This document shows positions 44,112 through 51,556 of a stretch of DNA of 64,000 bases, in pieces (position 1 is the first letter of the stretch; the number at the start of each line of letters is the position of its first letter). A program made the translations under genes and the position numbers. A model generated the notes under the pieces. That model was not told where the DNA came from. It searched no databases and was given only the letters and a program-made list of their open reading frames with translations. Location of the stretch: positions 186,001-250,000 of the forward strand of contig NZ_JAIRBB010000001.1 of the NCBI RefSeq assembly GCF_022008395.1, in the 5' to 3' direction. Source of the stretch: Aequorivita xiaoshiensis. Lineage in GTDB: Bacteria; Bacteroidota; Bacteroidia; Flavobacteriales; Flavobacteriaceae.

Positions 44112-44131
44112 CATTCTCAAATAAAAAGAAA

Positions 44132-45124
44132 TTGCCAAAAATAGGAAACATACAACTGCCTGATTTTCCATTATTACTAGCCCCAATGGAAGACGTAAGC
44201 GATCCGCCCTTCCGTGCACTTTGTAAGGAACAAGGCGCCGATGTGGTTTTTACTGAATTTATCTCTTCGGAGGGACTTATTCGGGATGCTGCAAAAAGTG
44301 TGATGAAGCTTGATATTTATGAAAAGGAACGCCCCGTTGGAATTCAGATTTTTGGAGCTGTTCTAGAATCTATGTTGCGCAGTGTAGAAATTGTAGAAGC
44401 CAGCGGTCCAGACATTATCGACATTAACTTTGGTTGTCCCGTAAAAAAAGTAGTAAGTAAAGGCGCAGGTGCAGGGATTTTAAAGGACGTAGATTTAATG
44501 GTTAGCCTTACCGAAGCCATGGTAAAGCACACAAAACTGCCTGTAACCGTAAAAACACGATTAGGCTGGGATCACGATAGTATAAAAATTATGGAAGTTG
44601 CTGAACGTTTACAGGATGTAGGCTGTCAAGCAATTTCTATTCACGGCCGTACTCGCGCCCAAATGTATAAAGGTAATGCCGATTGGGCTCCTATTGCCGA
44701 AGTAAAAAACAATCCAAGAATGCATATTCCTGTATTTGGAAATGGAGATGTTGATACGCCCGAAAAAGCAATGGAAATGCGCGATAAATATGGCTTAGAC
44801 GGTGCAATGATAGGCCGTGCAAGTATTGGATATCCTTGGTTTTTTAAAGAAGTAAAACACTATTTTAAAACTGGCGAACACTTACCACCCCCATCGATGC
44901 TTGAGCGTGTAGAAGCCGCCAAACGCCACTTACAAATGGCAATTGATTGGAAAGGTGAAAAACTTGGCGTTTTTGAAACCCGCCGCCATTATACCAACTA
45001 TTTTAAGGGAATTCCAAACTTTAAGGAATACCGAATGAAAATGGTAACCAGCGACGATTCTGCATCGGTTTTTGAAGCTTTTGATGAAGTTATGCAAGTG
45101 TTTGCTGATTATGAGTTTGTTTAA
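44132..45124 (+). CDS. dusB: tRNA-dihydrouridine synthase
   Basis: A 330-aa FMN TIM-barrel enzyme that reduces uridines in the tRNA D-loop. It has APMEDVSDPPFRALC (17-31), the catalytic NFGCPVKKV (Cys near 102), GRTRAQMYKG and GNGDVDTPEKAME. The start is a TTG: the conserved PKIGNIQLPDFPLLLAPM begins right there and no upstream ATG is possible without crossing the promoter. Single-gene unit; the 3' gap holds the promoter of the next gene. Confidence 0.95.
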   Translation: MPKIGNIQLPDFPLLLAPMEDVSDPPFRALCKEQGADVVFTEFISSEGLIRDAAKSVMKLDIYEKERPVGIQIFGAVLESMLRSVEIVEASGPDIIDINFGCPVKKVVSKGAGAGILKDVDLMVSLTEAMVKHTKLPVTVKTRLGWDHDSIKIMEVAERLQDVGCQAISIHGRTRAQMYKGNADWAPIAEVKNNPRMHIPVFGNGDVDTPEKAMEMRDKYGLDGAMIGRASIGYPWFFKEVKHYFKTGEHLPPPSMLERVEAAKRHLQMAIDWKGEKLGVFETRRHYTNYFKGIPNFKEYRMKMVTSDDSASVFEAFDEVMQVFADYEFV

Positions 45125-45156
45125 ATAAATAAACTGTTTTTCAATAAAAACCTTTC

Positions 45157-45164
45157 TATCTTTG
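45157..45164 (+). promoter_or_regulatory. -7 box of FAD-oxidoreductase gene
   Basis: TATCTTTG, 17 bp upstream of the ATG at 45182. Confidence 0.5.
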
Positions 45165-45181
45165 ACGTTTAAATTGGCCTA

Positions 45182-45838
45182 ATGCAAACCCTCAAAATAA
45201 TAAGCAATCAATATATAACCCATAACGTAAAACGTTTTGTACTAGAAAAACCGAAAGATTTCACCTACGCCCCCGGCCAATCGGCAGTTATTTCTATAAA
45301 TATTCCTGGATGGGAAAATCAGCTACGCCCCTACACCTTTACCTCATTACAACATTGGGATTATTTAGAGATCATCGTAAAAATTTACGAAGAGCACGAA
45401 GGCGTTAGCGCTCAATTGGGAAAACTCAACACGGGAGCAGAGCTTCTACTTCACGAGGTTTTTGGGACTATAAAATATAAAGGGCCAGGTATTTTTATTG
45501 CTGGCGGAACTGGGATAACTCCATTTATCGCAATTTTTAGAGCACTTTTTGAAAGTGGAAATCTACGCAAAGTAGCCTTGTTGTATTCCAACAGAACCAA
45601 AGACGATATTATACTTCACGATGAATTGACAAAAATGCTAGGCCCCGCCTATAAAAATGTGTTTACTAAAGAAGGAGTAATTGGTTTTCGCGAACGCCGA
45701 ATAGACCGCAAATACCTTATTGAAACTATTGGGAATTTTGATTCTCGTTTTTACGTGTGTGGCCCACAAGATTTTACAGAAGAAATTTGTGAAGCATTGG
45801 TAAGTCTAGGTGCAGACCCCGAATATTTGGTTGTTTAA
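45182..45838 (+). CDS. Ferredoxin reductase-type FAD/NAD(P) oxidoreductase
   Basis: A 218-aa flavoenzyme with the FNR fold: FAD-binding LRPYTFTS (about 49-56), the nucleotide-binding GGTGITPFIAIFRAL (about 107-121) and a C-terminal YVCGPQDFTEEIC. It has no 2Fe-2S ferredoxin domain, so it needs a separate electron partner. It may reduce flavodoxin, ferredoxin or haem proteins; the partner is not visible in the neighbourhood. A single-gene transcript. Confidence 0.88.
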   Translation: MQTLKIISNQYITHNVKRFVLEKPKDFTYAPGQSAVISINIPGWENQLRPYTFTSLQHWDYLEIIVKIYEEHEGVSAQLGKLNTGAELLLHEVFGTIKYKGPGIFIAGGTGITPFIAIFRALFESGNLRKVALLYSNRTKDDIILHDELTKMLGPAYKNVFTKEGVIGFRERRIDRKYLIETIGNFDSRFYVCGPQDFTEEICEALVSLGADPEYLVV

Positions 45839-45839
45839 T

Positions 45840-45895
45840 CTAAGATGTAAGACCATCCCGATAGCTATCGGGCCTGAAAGACTTAATACATAAGG
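45840..45895. repeat. Intergenic TAAGAC-type element with a CCCGATAGCTATCGGG palindrome
   Basis: Words TAAGATGTAAGACC and AAGACTTAATACATAAGG flank a perfect 16-bp palindrome (45857-45872). The words match those in the lepA-dusB gap. Confidence 0.7.
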
Positions 45896-45915
45896 CTTGC
45901 CTATTTATATGTTGG

Positions 45916-45938
45916 TGATTAAGAAAATTTCTTAATCA
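45916..45938. repeat. Perfect 11-bp inverted repeat
   Basis: TGATTAAGAAA-a-TTTCTTAATCA in the 240-bp gap between two convergent genes. No T-run follows, so it is not an obvious terminator. The rest of the gap shows nothing further. Confidence 0.8.
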
Positions 45939-46078
45939 TTAAATTTCGTTGTGAAGCTTAACAAACAGATGTCACCCACTAGGTGTTGTTTATACCCCAG
46001 TTACCATCGACTAAACTGAGTTTTTTAATCTTTAATTTGAACTCTAAATATTTGTAGTACAATTAAAGGCGAATACTT

Positions 46079-47284
46079 CTAAACCAACAACTTCTCTCGC
46101 ACCCTACTCGAGGCTATTTTGGATGCGATGATACCTAAAACGCTAATGGTTACAAACACTACTATAACGTTTACCAGGTTTAGCTTTACGGGATAAGGCA
46201 GAGTACTAGTTATTGCTACGAATCCAAACTTTAATTGCGCCAAAACAGCAAGCACCCCAAGAGAAATCCCTACTAGACCACCTAACACAGTCATTAATGT
46301 TCCTTGCAAAAAGAATATACGGCGTATTTCTCTAAGCGAGGCTCCCATATTATAGAGTGTTTTTATGTTTTTTCGCTTGTCTAGAATCATCATTATTATA
46401 GAACCCACTACATTAAAAAGTGCAATAATCATTACTAATGTAAAAATTAGGTATACAGCAATGTTTTCGGTGTTCAGCATTTTATAAAGCGCGTCATTTT
46501 GCTGAATTCGGTTTTTAATAACAACACCTTCAGGGAAAACTTTTTCAATATTTGCCCTAACAGATTCTTCTGAAGCATTTGAAAGCATCTTTATTTCAAT
46601 TGCAGAAATTTTGGATTCATCAAGCGATAGTAAATCTCTGGCAAAATCCATATCGGTAAATACATATTTAGAATCTAAATCCTCATTAACACTGTAAACT
46701 CCTGAAACTACAGTCCGTTTTTTTGTGAATGCATTTGTGGGATTTAGAGCATTTAACTGCCCTGTACCCGGCTTAGGAACATATATTTCTAATGGATTAC
46801 TATAATCATTTAGATATAATGAGAGCTTACTTGAGGTTCCTAAACCAATAACCACTTCACTAAGAGAAGGTTCAAACCACAATCCAGCAATCATAATGCT
46901 ATCTATAGAATTTACACTTTCATAGACCGTATCCACCCCTTTTATATAGGCGATATGGTTTTTTCCTTTGTAGTGTAGAAAAACACGTTCTTCAATTATT
47001 TCTGAAAAGACTTCGATTCCCTCAATTTTCGCTAATTGTTGCTTTTGTGCTTTAGAAAAAGAAATGGTTTTTCCACTTTCAGGAAGGATTTTTAAATCAC
47101 TATCAAATTCGTTTGTAAACTGAAGACTGAATTCTTTTAAGCCAGAAAATCCTGAAAGCACAATAAACAAAGCCATTGCACCAACTACCACTCCAATCGC
47201 TGCAATACCAGTAATAATATTAATGGCATTGTTGCTACTTTTTGAAAACAAATAACGCTTTGCGATGTAGAGGGAAAAATTCAA
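46079..47284 (-). CDS. LolC/LolE-type ABC transporter permease
   Basis: A 401-aa inner-membrane protein of the MacB/FtsX superfamily. It has an N-terminal YIAKRYLFSKSSNNAINIIT (5-24), TM1 at about 20-48, a large periplasmic domain (about 50-265) and three C-terminal TM helices (about 275-300, 320-350 and 365-390). In proteobacteria LolCDE extracts lipoproteins for the outer membrane; Bacteroidetes have this permease in place of the LolC/LolE pair. The ATPase (LolD) is elsewhere. It starts 1 bp after rbfA, in one operon. Confidence 0.88.
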   Translation of the reverse strand: MNFSLYIAKRYLFSKSSNNAINIITGIAAIGVVVGAMALFIVLSGFSGLKEFSLQFTNEFDSDLKILPESGKTISFSKAQKQQLAKIEGIEVFSEIIEERVFLHYKGKNHIAYIKGVDTVYESVNSIDSIMIAGLWFEPSLSEVVIGLGTSSKLSLYLNDYSNPLEIYVPKPGTGQLNALNPTNAFTKKRTVVSGVYSVNEDLDSKYVFTDMDFARDLLSLDESKISAIEIKMLSNASEESVRANIEKVFPEGVVIKNRIQQNDALYKMLNTENIAVYLIFTLVMIIALFNVVGSIIMMILDKRKNIKTLYNMGASLREIRRIFFLQGTLMTVLGGLVGISLGVLAVLAQLKFGFVAITSTLPYPVKLNLVNVIVVFVTISVLGIIASKIASSRVREKLLV

Positions 47285-47285
47285 G

Positions 47286-47681
47286 CTATGACTTTTTTCT
47301 TTTCGGAAGTAAATCAGGGTTTTTCAGCGGATTATCTTCACCTTTTACTGCACGATCTATCTTTTCTATATATTCTAAAGAGTCGTCATTGTAAAATGTA
47401 AGGTCTGGCATTTTTCGAAGCTGATGCTTAGTAAGCTGCGCTATTTGATGTTTAATATGAGGTTTGTTTTTATTTAATTCAACAACAATTGCCTCAGCCT
47501 TATCTGCTGGAAACACACTTACATATACCTTTGATATAGAAAGGTCTGTGGTTACTGTTACTTTACTTACCGATATAATTATACCTGTTTGCCCCGCCTC
47601 GCGTAGCATTCCTTGTAGTACATTTGCCAAGTCGTTCTGCAGAACACTGGCTATCTTTTTTTGTCTATTACTTTCTTCCAT
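47286..47681 (-). CDS. rbfA: 30S ribosome-binding factor
   Basis: A KH-fold factor needed for late 30S maturation and cold adaptation. The 131-aa form starts MEESNRQKKIASVLQNDLAN and has VTVTTDLSISKVYVSVFP and the C-terminal LRKMPDLTFYNDDSLEY. The frame extends six codons upstream, but the ATG at 47681 lies 4 bp after a TATTTTTG -7 box, so the mRNA is probably leaderless and the shorter start correct. The downstream permease gene is co-transcribed. Confidence 0.93.
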   Translation of the reverse strand: MEESNRQKKIASVLQNDLANVLQGMLREAGQTGIIISVSKVTVTTDLSISKVYVSVFPADKAEAIVVELNKNKPHIKHQIAQLTKHQLRKMPDLTFYNDDSLEYIEKIDRAVKGEDNPLKNPDLLPKRKKS

Positions 47682-47685
47682 ACTG

Positions 47686-47693
47686 CAAAAATA
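47686..47693 (-). promoter_or_regulatory. -7 box of rbfA, overlapping the start region
   Basis: TATTTTTG on the minus strand ends 4 bp before the rbfA ATG, implying that transcription starts at or within the start codon. Confidence 0.55.
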
Positions 47694-47735
47694 GAACATA
47701 AAACTGTATCGAGTGCATTTATACCCCTAAGCTTG

Positions 47736-47768
47736 TTGAATTATAATAGAAATAAGTTTGTATTTTTG
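47736..47768 (+). promoter_or_regulatory. mce promoter
   Basis: TTG (47736-47738), a 22-nt spacer and TATTTTTG (47761-47768): a good Bacteroidetes promoter 17 bp before the ATG. Confidence 0.65.
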
Positions 47769-47785
47769 CAGATACAAGTAATAAA

Positions 47786-48190
47786 ATGGAGAAAATAGAA
47801 CATATTGGCATTGCGGTAAAAAATATTTCAGAAGCAAATAAGGTTTACGAAGCCTTGCTGGGCAGCGCACCGTATAAAAGTGAAAAAGTGGAAAGCGAAG
47901 GCGTAGAAACTTCTTTCTTTAGAAGTGGAGAAAGCAAAATTGAACTTTTAGAAGCTACCAACCCAGAAAGCCCGATCGCAAAATTCATTGAAAAACGTGG
48001 CGAAGGAATTCACCACATAGCTTTTGCAGTCGATGATATTAAATCTGAGATGGAAAGATTGAAAAAAGAAGGTTTTATTTTGTTAAACGAAACCCCTAAA
48101 AAAGGCGCTGATAATAAGCTAGTAGCGTTCGTTCACCCCAAATCAGCCAACGGAGTTCTGGTTGAACTTTGTCAAGAAATTAAGGAATAA
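47786..48190 (+). CDS. mce: Methylmalonyl-CoA epimerase
   Basis: Interconverts (R)- and (S)-methylmalonyl-CoA in propionate metabolism. The 134-aa protein has the vicinal-oxygen-chelate fold: the first metal His in EHIGIAVKNI (near 6), the second in GIHHIAFAVDDI (near 74-85) and a late VLVELCQE supplying the glutamate. Single gene with its own promoter; methylmalonyl-CoA mutase is not in the window. Confidence 0.95.
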   Translation: MEKIEHIGIAVKNISEANKVYEALLGSAPYKSEKVESEGVETSFFRSGESKIELLEATNPESPIAKFIEKRGEGIHHIAFAVDDIKSEMERLKKEGFILLNETPKKGADNKLVAFVHPKSANGVLVELCQEIKE

Positions 48191-48195
48191 AATTC

Positions 48196-48226
48196 TTGTG
48201 GGGTTTTAAAATAAGTAGTAATATTG
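48196..48226 (+). promoter_or_regulatory. Promoter of the tRNA gene
   Basis: TTG (48196-48198), a 20-nt spacer and TAATATTG (7 of 8 with TAnnTTTG), ending 13 bp before the tRNA. Confidence 0.6.
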
Positions 48227-48239
48227 CATCCTCTTAACC

Positions 48240-48316
48240 GGTCCTATAGCTCAGTTGGTTAGAGCACTTGACTCATAATCAAGTGGTCCCTGGTTCGAGC
48301 CCAGGTGGGACCACCA
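48240..48316 (+). tRNA. tRNA with anticodon CAT, probably tRNA-Ile2 (lysidine type)
   Basis: A full cloverleaf of 77 nt with encoded CCA: acceptor GGTCCTA / TGGGACC, D-arm AGCTCAGTTGGTTAGAGC, anticodon stem CTTGA / TCAAG around CTCATAA, T-arm CCTGG-TTCGAGC-CCAGG. With a CAT anticodon it could be Met or Ile. The acceptor pairs C4-G69 and C5-G68, and GACTCATAATC, match the E. coli tRNA-Ile2 recognised by TilS rather than elongator tRNA-Met, so Ile2 is preferred. It is followed by a strong terminator. Confidence 0.95.
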
Positions 48317-48320
48317 CAAA

Positions 48321-48353
48321 ACAAAGTCTTGCATTGCAAGACTTTGTTTTTTT
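48321..48353 (+). terminator. tRNA terminator
   Basis: Perfect stem ACAAAGTCTTG / CAAGACTTTGT with a 5-nt loop, followed by TTTTTT. Confidence 0.92.
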
Positions 48354-48494
48354 ACAGAAAACCTTACTGTTTTACTTAGGTAATTCTTAAAAAGATAAAT
48401 TTATCTCAGAATGTTCTTAAAATAATTTAGTAGAGTAGTTAAAAAATTATTACTTTAGGCACGTGTTTACCGTCCCCACCATTATATAACATTC

Positions 48495-48710
48495 ATGATA
48501 TCATTTTTATACACGGTAGTTTTTCTTGCATTACAGTCGGTTACGGAAACCCAAGGTCCTCCGCCACCCGCTCGTGATGGCGATCCAGAAGGCCCTCAGC
48601 TACCAATTGATGACAACTTATGGATATTACTTGCAGTAGGATTGATGTTTGGAATTTATATTCTTTACAAAAGAAATCAGGTTATGAATAGGGCTGCATC
48701 AGATTCTTAA
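48495..48710 (+). CDS. Small signal-peptide/C-terminal-TM protein
   Basis: A 71-aa protein: an N-terminal signal-like helix (1-17), a short Pro/Asp linker (QGPPPPARDGDPEGPQLP), then LPIDDNLWILLAVGLMFGIY (about 36-55), a hydrophobic helix followed by a basic end (KRNQ). The PID-hydrophobic-basic order resembles the small PID-CTERM-type proteins I recall from Flavobacteria. Function unknown. Its last 29 bp overlap the convergent ribE gene. Confidence 0.65.
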   Translation: MISFLYTVVFLALQSVTETQGPPPPARDGDPEGPQLPIDDNLWILLAVGLMFGIYILYKRNQVMNRAASDS

Positions 48711-49269
48711 CGTACTTCCCAATTATATCAAATTCTAAATTTACTTTATCACCAACTTTAATTTCTTTAAAGTTTGTATGCTCATAAGTATATGGAATTA
48801 TGGCCACACTAAACTGTGACTTTTTTGAATCAACAACAGTTAAGCTTACACCATTAACAGTTATAGAACCTTTTTCAACTGTGCTAAATTCAGAATTAGA
48901 ATATTGAAAAGTGTAAACCCAACTCCCATCAGCTTCTTTAATACTAATACATTCGGCTACACCATCAACATGACCTTGCACAATATGCCCATCTAGCCTA
49001 TCTCCTAATTTCATTGCCCTTTCTAAATTTACAAGAGCGTTGTTTTTTAGGGTATTTAAATTGGTTTTCTCTAAAGTTTCCTGAATAGCTGTAACCACAT
49101 AGGCGTCGTCTTTTATTTCAACCACTGTTAAACACACCCCGTTATGCGAAACACTTTGGTCTATTTTTAACTCACTCGCCAAAGGAGATTTTATTTCAAT
49201 ATGAAGGTTTTCACCGTCTTTTGTAAGCTTAGCTACTTCACCTAGCGTTTCTATAATACCTGTAAACAT
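48682..49269 (-). CDS. ribE: Riboflavin synthase, alpha chain
   Basis: Condenses two lumazines to riboflavin. The 195-aa protein starts with the canonical MFTGIIETLGEV, so the ATG at 49269 is used although the frame is open to 49323. It has two lumazine-binding repeats, with VSHNGVCLTVVEI in the first and GSITVNGVSLTVVD in the second, linked by GHIVQGHVDG. There is no FMN riboswitch in its leader. The 3' end overlaps the small membrane protein gene. Confidence 0.96.
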   Translation of the reverse strand: MFTGIIETLGEVAKLTKDGENLHIEIKSPLASELKIDQSVSHNGVCLTVVEIKDDAYVVTAIQETLEKTNLNTLKNNALVNLERAMKLGDRLDGHIVQGHVDGVAECISIKEADGSWVYTFQYSNSEFSTVEKGSITVNGVSLTVVDSKKSQFSVAIIPYTYEHTNFKEIKVGDKVNLEFDIIGKYVKNLMQPYS

Positions 49270-49454
49270 TGTTAGATTTTTTTTTCTAAAGTTAGTTGTG
49301 GATTTTGAAAATATGTTTAACATTATATCTTAAAGCACGCAATCAAGTTTAAACGAACTATATAAATCTTCTTTCTATTCATTAACAATAGAAGAAAAGA
49401 AAATTGATTTCGTTTTATTTAAAATATTATAATCAAAATGCACAATGTGTTAGT

Positions 49455-49462
49455 TACATTTG
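49455..49462 (+). promoter_or_regulatory. -7 box of pdxA promoter
   Basis: TACATTTG, 24 bp upstream of the pdxA ATG. Confidence 0.5.
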
Positions 49463-49486
49463 TAGTGCAAAAATAACAATTAAAAA

Positions 49487-50548
49487 ATGGGTACAGAAGA
49501 TAGAATAGTTGTTGGAATTTCAATAGGCGACATTAATGGAATTGGTAGTGAAATTATTTTGAAAACCTTCGAAGATTCTAGGATGCTAGAATTTTGCACC
49601 CCAGTGATATTTGCTTCAGTAAAACTGATGTCATTTTTCAAAAAACATTTTGAAACGGATATCAACTTCCACGGAATAGACAGAATAGAAGATTTAATTC
49701 CGAAGAAAATAAACGTATTAAATGTCTGGAAAGAACACGTAAATGTTTCCTTCGGTGAAGAAAATGAAAAAGGTGGCGAATACGCTATAAAATCGTTAAA
49801 AGCGGCAGTTGCAGCCCTAAAAGAAAGTAAAATTGACGCATTAGTAACAGCGCCAATAAACAAAAGTAACATTCAAACTGAAGGATTTAATTTTCCAGGG
49901 CATACAGATTTTTTAGCGCAAGAATTACAAGGAGATAGCTTAATGCTTCTCATCTCGGAGAGTTTGAGAGTAGGCCTTTTAACCGATCACGTTGCGGTTA
50001 AAGATGTAGTAAAAAACATTACTCGTGAGCGAATTGACAATAAAATTAACACCATCCACCAATCATTAATTGAAGACTTCGCCATCGAAAAACCAAAAAT
50101 CGCCGTCTTAGGGATAAACCCACACACTGGCGACAATGGTGTGATTGGTGACGAGGACGATACGCTATTACGTCCAGCATTAGACAATATTCGTAAAAAT
50201 GGCAAAATGGTTTTTGGCCCTTATGCTGCCGATAGTTTTTTTGGATCAGGAAATTATAAAAATTTTGACGCCATAATCGCTTCCTATCACGATCAAGGAT
50301 TGATTCCTTTTAAAACACTAGCTTTTGGCAAAGGCGTAAACTTTACAGCAGGTTTAAATAGAATCCGAACATCACCAGATCACGGGACAGCCTTTGATTT
50401 GGCGGGTAAAAACCAGGCAAATTTCGATTCATTTCGAGAAGCCGTATTCAGTGCTATTTCAATATATAGAACACGCCAAGAGTACAAGGAGATTTCAAAA
50501 AATCCGATGCAAATTTCGCGTAAAAGAAGCTACTCAAAAAAGAAATAG
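49487..50548 (+). CDS. pdxA: 4-hydroxythreonine-4-phosphate dehydrogenase
   Basis: Makes the pyridoxal-phosphate precursor 3-amino-1-hydroxyacetone phosphate. The 353-aa protein has VGISIGDINGIGSEI (8-22), a metal-binding His in FPGHTDFLAQ (near 138), a second in ASYHDQGLIPFK and the C-terminal TSPDHGTAFDLAGK. A slightly long basic tail (SRKRSYSKKK) follows. The gene precedes DUF177-rpmF but has an independent promoter. Confidence 0.96.
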   Translation: MGTEDRIVVGISIGDINGIGSEIILKTFEDSRMLEFCTPVIFASVKLMSFFKKHFETDINFHGIDRIEDLIPKKINVLNVWKEHVNVSFGEENEKGGEYAIKSLKAAVAALKESKIDALVTAPINKSNIQTEGFNFPGHTDFLAQELQGDSLMLLISESLRVGLLTDHVAVKDVVKNITRERIDNKINTIHQSLIEDFAIEKPKIAVLGINPHTGDNGVIGDEDDTLLRPALDNIRKNGKMVFGPYAADSFFGSGNYKNFDAIIASYHDQGLIPFKTLAFGKGVNFTAGLNRIRTSPDHGTAFDLAGKNQANFDSFREAVFSAISIYRTRQEYKEISKNPMQISRKRSYSKKK

Positions 50549-50558
50549 AAAAACTAAT

Positions 50559-50586
50559 TTGCATTTCAAATAATTTTTTATCTTTG
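50559..50586 (+). promoter_or_regulatory. Promoter of DUF177-rpmF
   Basis: TTG (50559-50561), a 17-nt spacer and TATCTTTG (50579-50586), an exact match to the Bacteroidetes consensus. Confidence 0.75.
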
Positions 50587-50632
50587 CACCCGCCTTATCC
50601 GTAAGGTTAAGGTCTTAAATTTAGGTGTGATA

Positions 50633-51178
50633 ATGAAGGAATTGAAAGAATTTACCATCCCTTTTGTAGGGTTGAAGTTAGGGAAACACCAGTTTAACTT
50701 TGAATTAAATAAAGCGTTCTTTGAGCATTTTGAGTATGACGAATTTAATAACGCAGCTATTAATCTCAACGTATTGCTGGATAAAACAAGCACGTTATTA
50801 GAGTTTACATTAACTTTTGACGGAAGTGTAAACGTTGCTTGTGATATTACAAACGAATTATATGATCAGGAAGTTTCAGGGTCATACAAATTTGTAGTAA
50901 AATTTGGAGAAGAATACAATGATGAGAATGAAGATTTACTGATAATTCCTCACGGAAGTTATGAAGTAAACATTCAGCAATTCATTTATGAATCGATTGT
51001 TTTGGCAATGCCATCACGAAAAATTCACCCTGGAGTAGAAGACGGCACGTTAAAGAGCGACATACTAGATAAACTTGAAGAACTTAGTCCGAAAGCAATT
51101 GATGAAGAATCGGCTGTGGAAGACGAGAATACCGATCCCCGTTGGGATTCATTAAAAAAACTATTAACGGATAAATAA
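50633..51178 (+). CDS. DUF177 (YceD family) protein
   Basis: A 181-aa protein of the YceD/DUF177 family, which is genetically linked to ribosomal protein L32 and 23S rRNA processing. It shows the VACDITNELYDQEVSGSY strand region, where other members have Cys pairs, and an acidic C-terminus ending DPRWDSLKKLL. The frame begins at a GTG two codons earlier; the ATG at 50633 is chosen. It is followed 9 bp later by rpmF, the classical pairing. Confidence 0.9.
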   Translation: MKELKEFTIPFVGLKLGKHQFNFELNKAFFEHFEYDEFNNAAINLNVLLDKTSTLLEFTLTFDGSVNVACDITNELYDQEVSGSYKFVVKFGEEYNDENEDLLIIPHGSYEVNIQQFIYESIVLAMPSRKIHPGVEDGTLKSDILDKLEELSPKAIDEESAVEDENTDPRWDSLKKLLTDK

Positions 51179-51187
51179 TAAATAGCA

Positions 51188-51385
51188 ATGGCACATCCAA
51201 AGAGAAAAATCTCGAAAACAAGAAGAGATAAAAGAAGAACGCATTATAAAGCTACTGCACCTACTCTTGCAACTGACCCTACAACAGGTGAGTCACATCT
51301 TTTCCATAGAGCTCATTGGCACGAAGGAAAAATGTACTACCGCGGACAAGTTGTTATTGATGCAACTGAGCAGGTAGAAGCTTAA
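51188..51385 (+). CDS. rpmF: Ribosomal protein bL32
   Basis: A 65-aa large-subunit protein: [20 protein letters not shown] at the N-terminus, then [19 protein letters not shown]. It lacks the two CxxC pairs of zinc-binding L32, so it is the cysteine-free (zinc-independent) form. It is co-transcribed with DUF177 and followed by a terminator that probably reduces read-through into fabH. Confidence 0.97.
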   Translation: MAHPKRKISKTRRDKRRTHYKATAPTLATDPTTGESHLFHRAHWHEGKMYYRGQVVIDATEQVEA

Positions 51386-51405
51386 ACTTAATTACAATTA
51401 CTGGG

Positions 51406-51434
51406 AACTCTCACGGGAACGTGAGGGTTTTTTT
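51406..51434 (+). terminator. Intrinsic terminator after rpmF
   Basis: AACTCTCAC / GTGAGGGTT stem (one wobble), loop GGGAAC, followed by TTTTTTT. It partly insulates rpmF from the fatty-acid genes. Confidence 0.88.
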
Positions 51435-51440
51435 ATTTTT

Positions 51441-51448
51441 TAACTTTG
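51441..51448 (+). promoter_or_regulatory. -7 box of fabH-accB-accC
   Basis: TAACTTTG, immediately after the rpmF terminator, giving a leader of about 100 nt for fabH. Confidence 0.45.
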
Positions 51449-51556
51449 CAAAAAGTCAAAAAACGACATACTAGTGCCGAAATTCAAGTAAAATTTAGTA
51501 ATTTTCACACCTTTTAAAGGGTTTTTACTCTTTTATGTGAATTTTAATTCCGCTTT

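Noticed and set aside
49270-49486. FMN riboswitch or hidden gene between ribE and pdxA
   Set aside because: No AGGGTGAAATTC-type element and no start-to-stop frame with protein-like content; only the pdxA -7 box is seen.
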